NCBI GenBank assembly: GCA_013396635.1 | Contig: WBMW01005879.1 | Location: forward strand, 186,001-250,000 | Length of the DNA stretch: 64,000 bases | Direction of reading: 5' to 3' | Source of the DNA: Penelope pileata | Lineage: Eukaryota; Chordata; Aves; Galliformes; Cracidae | Shown: piece by piece, positions 44,401 to 53,400 of the stretch | Layout: every line of letters starts with the position of its first letter | Position numbering within the stretch: the first letter of the stretch is position 1 | Position numbers and translations under genes: made by a program | The notes under the pieces: model-generated | Seen by the model: the letters and a program-made list of their open reading frames with translations, nothing else | Told to the model about the DNA's origin: nothing | The model's database searches: none

Positions 44401-47400
44401 AAAAGAACTGTTTCCTCAGAGTTTTGGCTCACAAAGCCATTTTTTATAGAGGGCAAGCAAATAATGAATCTGAAAAGGCTGTTTAGTCAACAACTGAGAA
44501 CACTATCATGTTTCCTTCAGCAGTGTTGTTCCTGTACTTGAAAGCAATGGAGAGCAAGGTGCCTTGTTAACGTTAACAGATATTTACTGTATTGAAACTT
44601 TTTCATAGTTACAGCTTCAAGTGCTACCCATCAAAAAAAAAAGCAGTACTGCTTGCAAGAACAAATCAACTGTTTGCTGTTTCTCAGTCACTTGAAGAGA
44701 TTTTTGCATTACTATCTGACCCAAACATCACCTCAGACTTAACCCAGAAGGGCTTTCTAAGTACAAATACATTTGATGTGACATCTCAAGTCTGACTTAC
44801 AGCAAATTATCACTTTCTCAAATAAATAAGGTCCTTCAGATATGCCAGTGCTTATAACTGTAGAAGCATCTTTTGCATGCATGTGGCATTATCTGTTAAA
44901 TTAACAAAACAATACCAGCAGAGGACAGAATTCTACTACAAAGTAATCACACAAGATCAATAACATTCACACTGAAGCACTGGCAGAAACGCTAACAAGC
45001 ATGAATCTCTGTAAACATTCTTTAAACAAGCAACTGTTCTATCACAGTCCAAAGCTATCAGCATCAGGAAAAATGAACCATCAGTTAGACTGCCAAATTC
45101 TGAATCTTTGGAAAATATTTACATACTAGGATATCAACAAGGCATTTGACTTACCTTCTATGAGTTCTAACATGGACAAAATCTGATTGTTTAACCTGAC
45201 AACAGCAAGCAGCAAAATTCCTGCTCTGTGCTAAGCCAAGCTGTAGCAAAACTGAGAAGCAATGGGATTAGTTAAGGATAGCTGGGGCTGCTCACAGAGT
45301 GAGCTGAATGCGATGCAGGATTCATAAGCAGAAGCCTTTTCTGCGTAAGGCTGACGTCTTCAGAGCAGCAGTGGGAGGTGCAGGTGCTGTCTTAGGGCTA
45401 CATCAAAGGTGTCAATTAAGCATAATGCTGCTTCTTCACAACGCTGAGCCACCACAACCCCCACTTGCTTGCCATGGAGCCCCGAAAGCCTGAGCAATTT
45501 TATATGCTGTGCACTGAATCATAACGAGGTGCCTTTGGGGGCAATATACCAAATGACTCATCTGAAAATCAAAATGACAATAACTCTTGTAAAACCTTGG
45601 CTGACTGGCAATCTAGCAAATGCTAATTCCTTTGGACAACACAGTAGACATTTTTAATGGATTTTTCTTACTTTTTACATAATGCATTGTTCTCACTAGC
45701 TAATACTTGGCCCGCATATTGTAAGGAAGAAACAGCTATGCTATACCTACTGCAATACATGCACCAATAAAATACATTACGCTGTGTGATAAATGATAAC
45801 CTCTAAACAGTGATTAAGTGTTACAAGTGATTAGATCTCAGTATCACTTTGTGCAAGGCACTGTTTAAAATAAAGGTGCATTTTCTTTGTACAGCCACAG
45901 GAACAACAAGAAACAGCAACTGCATTTAAATAGAATGTTTTTATAGAAAGCCATTCCACTCATCTAGGCTACAAACTCTCTTTGTACAGAGGACAATGGA
46001 TTGTATATATCAGCATTGACTCAAATGTTGTCCAAAGCATGTGTGGGGGAGCACATGCATATGGATGGACACATTCACTAAAGGCTGCTTCAGCAAAAAA
46101 TCCCACATAGCTATGGTCAATAGCGCAATCTATAACTAAAACCAAAGTCATTATCAGAATTTCTGAAAACAATTAGGAAAAGGGATGACATCAAAAACAA
46201 GCTTTTTGCAGTCTCAAACTTCTAAAGTTTTCAAGTGTTCCATCTAAACAAATTTGGTTTTATTTAAAAACTAACAATAAACTACCACTATTCACACAAA
46301 GCTAGACCTCGAGACTGCTCAGTAGTAAGACCTGTGCTACGCCTTCTCCCTAAACCAGATTTTCTTAGGTTTTATCCTTAAAGCAGATTTTCTTGGGTTT
46401 CATTACTATTTTAGAGAAAGTTTAAGATATACTTTAATAAACATCATAACATTTTAAAATGAAAATGATGATAGCTGTTTTGGTGCTGTAAGCTGTCTGT
46501 AATGTGAAATTATGAGGACAATTAATGGATGGAGGCTTCACAAGATTCAAGTGGAGTTATGCTCACCTCCTTCCCTGTGTCCAGTATACAAAGGTGCAAA
46601 GTACCTAAAAACTATATCAGGATTTTTATGAGGATACAAGGACTTCCTACGAAGAACAGTTTAGGAGCGCTAGAGTTGACAGCTAGCTCTGCGGATGAGA
46701 ATCCTTTCACCAGTCATTAGGTATGCATAGCGGAGACTTCTACACCTGAAGTAGTTTTCTCCCTCATTTTAACCAACTTGTTGTTGTACCATCCCCAAAC
46801 AACTGACCAGAACATCTGTTGAGCCATGTACTAAAAGTGTTGACTGCAGCGTAGACTTCTGAAGTCAGGCAAGATTAATCCAACCCAAGCACATAGAGGA
46901 CTGGGATATATAATGGACAGTAAGCAAAATTACCAAAATTCTCCCCATGTCACCCTGACCATTCTTCTACTTAGGCTTTAAGTTCTGGGAGAACGAACTC
47001 TCTGTCCATATCATGTTGTCTGTCTTCTGGATGGTCTGCATATGTGGAGATACACATTTCTATTATTCCTAATTAATATAATGCTTAGGTGAGAGCTCAC
47101 AACTAGGAAGAAATGGTAATTACTAATAATTCCCCAGTCCGCAACAGGGGTTGTCCTTTTTTATCTACTCATATAGCTTGCTGGCTATAAAGCATTCTAG
47201 TTTCTTACAAATCATTACATTCAATTTGCAAATTGATTTGATACTAGGTGCCAGGAAGCAAGAAGAGACAAGACTGATTGTGACCACATTCCTCAACTCC
47301 ATTTACAATCATGACACCTTACTCACATGTGTAGCTTATGACCAAATAACATGGCAACAAATATATGAATAAAGTCAGTAATATTCAATAATAACGTATT

Positions 47401-50400
47401 TCTGATAAGTACACGAATAAAGTCTAAATTGCCCAAAAGTCTATTTCTAGGCAGAATGCATTCTGGTTTGAAACTGCATTCCTGTCCAGTATCTGCACTG
47501 CATTTCTCACTGACTGATAAAGCACATGCTCCTACGGGGAACCCTGATGTAGATAAAGACATATGAAATTGGTAAATCACTGTTGTGATTAATCATGTTA
47601 TTGAGTAAGGGAAGAGGTTTCTTGTCACTTTTATTCATAGACTGGCAGGGGTCAGAGGCATAAGTCCAACACACTGCCCTTCCATCGTCTCATGAAAAAG
47701 ATTTATTCATTCAAAATTTCACAGGTGAAATACATATTAAAAAGCTAAAACAACAACAAAATTATTGTGGCTGCTCTAAAAACACATATGCACAGGGTTA
47801 GCTGTTGTTAATGCCTCTGCTTGCTGTCATCTGTTGCTGAGCTTGGATGCATAACAGGGCATGAACCCGTCTTTTTACTTGCTTTTGCGGTACCTGGTAT
47901 ACCCATTAAAGTCAAAAGAAACTCACAAAATAGAGCACTAAAGATAGAAAACAGGTTTTCATATGAAGATATTTATAAACTGGTGAAAATGCTGTAAGTA
48001 AAAAGTACCACAATAGCATTCCAATATTGAGTCATTTCGATTGTGCATCTTTTTATTAATAAAAACAAAATGTGAGAGAAGCTGAATTAAGCTGAAATAA
48101 AGTATCCAGTGCCAGTCTGAGAAGCTGCTATTGTCAGTGTTTTATATTAAAATCATACTACCCTCTAAAATTGCCTGCTGATGTGTTAGCATTTGTACAC
48201 TATAAAACATGTTGAGATGACTCTGTGTTTACAGAAGTGGTTTGCCAACCACAAAAGTGTGCGTGAAGAGGAAAGAGGAGACTAAGAGAAGGACATAGTG
48301 CAGGCTGTTTTGCAACCACAATGCACTCATGACTAGGAGATGCAACAGTCTAAACTGAAAAAAATGGTTTACAGAAATTACAACATGTGTATGTCATATT
48401 CAGTAACTGTTAGCTAGAAGATGGTGATGCCAAGTAACTACTTGACCTTGTCTCAGTTACTCCTGTAGTTTGTCACTGTCCTTTTCAAAACAAATTTTTG
48501 TCTCAAGAAGATTATATAATTATGAGGCACTTAGGGAACAAAACCTTGCCTTTTAATTCCTACTGCTTTTGTATTCTATTTGTACACAACTCATAATTTT
48601 TGTCTTCATTTCAAAAGGGAGATTTTGTCCAGAGCACCACATTAAGCAAGCAGCCTCATTATTGCTTCCAATAAAGACGGGGCTTTGTATGTTCTACCTT
48701 AGTGTGCAACTGGCTGGGATAAATACCAAATAAACAGTACTGCATTCTTTTTAACTGGTGTTAAACTGCCCTTTTTACATTGAATCTTTCCTATTTATGT
48801 CAGAATGCTGAAGTGGTACAAAAAGAATCTCTCTCTCCCATTGAAGACAAGGCCTAACACATCTGTAGAGTTTTCATCTCATCATCAGATTGGAAGTGTC
48901 AGCAGAATGAGAAAATGTCCACAAAGCAGGCTCAGCAGTTCCTCACGCGTGCAGGACATGCTGCTCTCCATGGGGTCACCACAACGATGGCACTGCTGGC
49001 ACAACTGAAGTCAGCTATGACCAAAGTGCTGCACACATAGACACTGCAGACATACCCGAGACCTCAGAACACAGGAGCATTCCTTGAAAACACAGTTCCC
49101 TGGAATCCAGTAGTATTTTCTTGTAGCCTCAGAAAGTGGCTACGTACCTCCTGTTGGCTTTTTCTCTGCATTTCACCACAGATATCTATGAGCTTGGCTG
49201 CTAGTTTCATGTAGTGCTTAATCTAGACAGCATCTGCACATACATAAGATTTAAGTAAAGTCTCTCTTTTGAACTGTTTTGCCTAATTGGAACGGCTAGG
49301 ATTCTCTAATTAGACCATGTGAATGGAGTACCAACTTTGAGGATGTTTCTTTATTAATCATTTAACATTTTCATCCTTTAAGAGGGTCTAAGTAAATCTA
49401 CTTCCCTTACTAACTCTTGATTTTTATTATAAGCTATAAAAAAAAAATAAAAATTAATTTTATTTAATGATTAGTATCAAATACCAATAGCATAAATAAA
49501 AAATTAAAAGGAAACCAGGATCAAAGTAAAAATCATCTGGAAATCCCTGGGTCTGTAGGATGACTCTATCACTCCCATGGGTTTGTACTCCTGGCTTCAG
49601 GAAAGTTTTGTTTCAGCATATTTATTACAAAATCTGTCAGATGAGTACCTGTAACAGTGTGAATAAAAACATGTGACCCCACCAAAGATAATACGATATG
49701 TCATGTTTCTTCCTTTGGGATCCAAAAGACCTTCTTTAGTCAGGTGGCTGAAGAAGGGTTGTTTCATGATAACAGCCTAAGGATGAATTATCAAACTAAA
49801 TGAAAACATATCTTCTCGCAGAGGAAAACATCTACTCTTTCTATCTTTTTTTTTCAATAGCTGAGAAAAGTATAAGCATCTGCTCTAGAGAAGCTTTCAG
49901 TAAGATACAATTTCTATATCCTGAAACACTTTTTTCTCTAGGGAACATCTACAGTTTTGATCAGCTTTAGTTTGACATGTAACTTCACAATGCCTTTGTC
50001 CAGATGCAATTTTTTTTAAAAAACACCCAGCCTGCCCTTGGTAATACAATGTACTTCAGACATTCTTCACAAACATTCCTTTTGTCAACCAGAACAGGTA
50101 AGTGTAATTCAAGTTACTCTTGAAATAAACACTTGTTGCACGAAATTACCTCATTTCTAAAATAATTCTTCTTAGCAGCAAACTGGAATCACTGTTACAA
50201 ATAAGATTTCAAGCACCTGAAATATTTCAGGTGTTAGTCCAAGGGTAACCAGAGAAATCTCAGAGGGGAGGAGAGGTGAGAAAGAAGAAATTTTGGAGGA
50301 GGTACTCAAACTGAAAAGTAGTTGCTTTTGAAAGAAGCAAATCCTCAAAACTATAGTTTGTATTTTGGTGGCTAGAATTCATCTGAATGCAGTAACTTTC

Positions 50401-53400
50401 CTTTAATTTAATGGACTAAGGATACACTAATTCCAGCTGTCTCATGCTGCTCTTGATTTGATTAAAAATAATGATCATGAAGAAGAAAGTGTTGCTTTCT
50501 TCGAATCTGCTACATCTTCATTTGCACTGAGGCTGCCACCAGCGGTGTTAATTAGTAGCTGGACAGAAGCCGACAGCTACGGAATACCTGACAGATGTTT
50601 ATACTTTTCAGTCACTGGCAATGGGCTGATACCTGGTCTCACTGAAATTCAACGTTTCTTTTGTGATATCCTTTCGTAAGTAATATTTGATACCAACAAA
50701 AAACATCAAAGAATTTCACAGGCTTTGAGAAGACATCAGGACCATTAAATAGAGGCAGGATTATCTGCTGCACTTGGAAGCAGACTTCAGCACTCTGCCT
50801 GCTTGCAAGGTGATGCTGCTCTTCCCTTTATTCCCTGCTTCTCTTTGCTATTCAGACTGAAAGCATTTTGAAGCAGACAATGCCTCAAATGCACTTATAA
50901 AGAACCAGAAAGCAATCCTCCTGCAGTGAGATTCGTGTCTCGTGGTACTGTTTCGAAACAGTGTCAGATATAAACAAAACGAACAAAACACATAATAATG
51001 AAGTAAACCCTTACCACAGATCTTACAAGCTCGCATGTACTCTTTTAAGAAAAGAAGTCTTCTGTGTTTTTATATAAATATAGGATTCAACTGCTCTCAG
51101 GAGCCAGGCAGGGTAACAGGAAAACTAAGCATAGTAGGCATATCATGTTTAAAAAAAAGGGGGAAAAAGCAAGACTGAAAGATATGATGAACATCGCCTA
51201 TCTAAAGGCTTACAATTCTCTTAAATATGTAAAGGAATAGTGTAAAAGCAGACACAGATTTTTGCTCATTTTGGATGGATGTCAAAAAAAAAGTGAGGAG
51301 TGTACATCTTCCATTCCCTTACAGAAAGGCCTGTGTTTCTTTGCTCTCCATTACAGATTTGAACCTGCATAGCACTAAGTCCTGGTGTAGCCTCAGGCAT
51401 CGCTCAAGTCTTCCTCTGCAACCCTGCCACCTGCTCTCCATTTGCAGCTCTACCTTTTCCCCATACTGCCAGGGCAGTGTGTCCCTGACACTGTAGGGAA
51501 GCATTCTTTCTTGTTGTTCTCATGTCGTTGTACACACAAAGCCCAGTAGAGTTGTTATGGCAGGTTCTACTTGGGGCTTTCAGGATTACTACTTGATGGT
51601 TCTCATCAAGGGGCTCATCAAAGAGAATGGACTCAGTATCCTTCGCCTGCTCCTGCATACAGCCAGAAACCATCACGAGGTGAGATTGAAACAGCAAGCT
51701 CTACACAACAGGGACAAGGGGCCTTTGCACATCATTTTCTCTAAAAATCGTCTGTAAATATTACTGAATTGATCTTCAAAGCACTGGTTTTGGTAAAATG
51801 GTATTTCTCCAAACTTCCAGATCTGAAACTTTGACACACACATTAAAGAAAACCAGCCAGCCAGCCAAACCTCAAAACTACTCCCTTCAATTTCTATGAG
51901 CAATTTCAGAAGCTATTCACACAAATGTGGGCAAGTTCATCACTCCATACCGCTCTTTGCTCAGAACAAACACCTCATGGACTTCATTGCATTTATAAAC
52001 ATTTAGTTCAAGCCAAAGTTAGGCTTAGTTCACTTATCATTTAAAATTCTGTGCCAAACGGGTTAGAGTTCTTGAAAATGATATTTAAGTGTTTAAACCA
52101 AAGTAGTCTGTCTGCGTTTCCTAGCCTCACTTACATATCCATTTCTGTCACAACGTGTAAATGAGCCCAAGACTGTACCTCCATTATCTCCAAAAATGAT
52201 GAATTCCTATCAGCTATCCTGTTTTGGGAGAAAAAAGAAAAAAAAAAAAAAAAAGACTACCTAAATTGAAGAGTATAACATACTATAGATGTATATATGA
52301 GAGAATTAAAGGTAACTCGGTGATTTCCCTTCATTTTAGAATTTGGATGATCTTAATGAGGGCAAGAATTGAACCTGGCACCTGATCTTCTTCCTTGGTA
52401 AGAATGCGAAGACTTTTAAGAATGAAGCAAGAATCAACCAGGAGGTTGATCAGCAACCCATTCCTTTCTTTATAGCTCATTTAGCCTCTTTTTAAGGGTA
52501 CACAATCAACAGTGCTTTCTGCCAACCCCAAATCACTACTTTTCTCAACTTTCTGCTTTTTATGATACAAATCTCCACAAAACGATACACCTTTCTTTTG
52601 GAACATAAATATATATAGCCTGTGACCAAACCAGCTGACTCTTTTTTGACTACTTTTGACCTAATGAGAAAAAAATCTATGACAGTAGTTTACAGATGAA
52701 CTATAAGCAGTTTAAAAGCACCGAGTAAAAGACACATATATTTACTTAGCAGTAACAAAAGCATAACTTTAAGTTATCTGCTGTTCATTTAGGAGACTCT
52801 CTAATAGTGAGACATCAAATTGTGCATTTTTAAAATTAATTCACCGATTTTTTATTTTTGTTTATTTTCATTTTATTTTAGTTATCATTTTTTCTCTCTC
52901 CATAGGAGAGTTAAGATTTATTCACCTACACTTCCCCAGCATGTTTAAGTAAAAACTATTTATCGCACAATCAAAGCCAGTAAGGGTTCATGTAGTCACT
53001 ATGAAAAAAATATTGCTAGTCTCATGGTAGAAACATTTGTTTATGCACAGCAGGACTGTTTTTCCACACAAAAATGAACATATGCAGCTCAATGTCCATA
53101 AGCTGTACTCCCAAATGAAAACTCTGGGGAAAAAAAGTCTGTGATATCCACACACCAAATAGGGCCTCGCATGCTAAAATTTAATTTCATTTTGTTCCAC
53201 CAATCTACAAATAAAGTAACTTAAAAGTATGTTCAAGTAAGAGCTAGTCTGTGTGCTTCTTTCTTACAACTGAACTTTCCATCACCTCCTTTCAGGCCTC
53301 TGTATTTCAGCTGCTCTTTGGATGTGTGGGAGGCACACTGCCTCCAAGCCCTGTTACACACATCTACACCTCTGTCTTTCATTGTGCCTTCCCCACTTTC

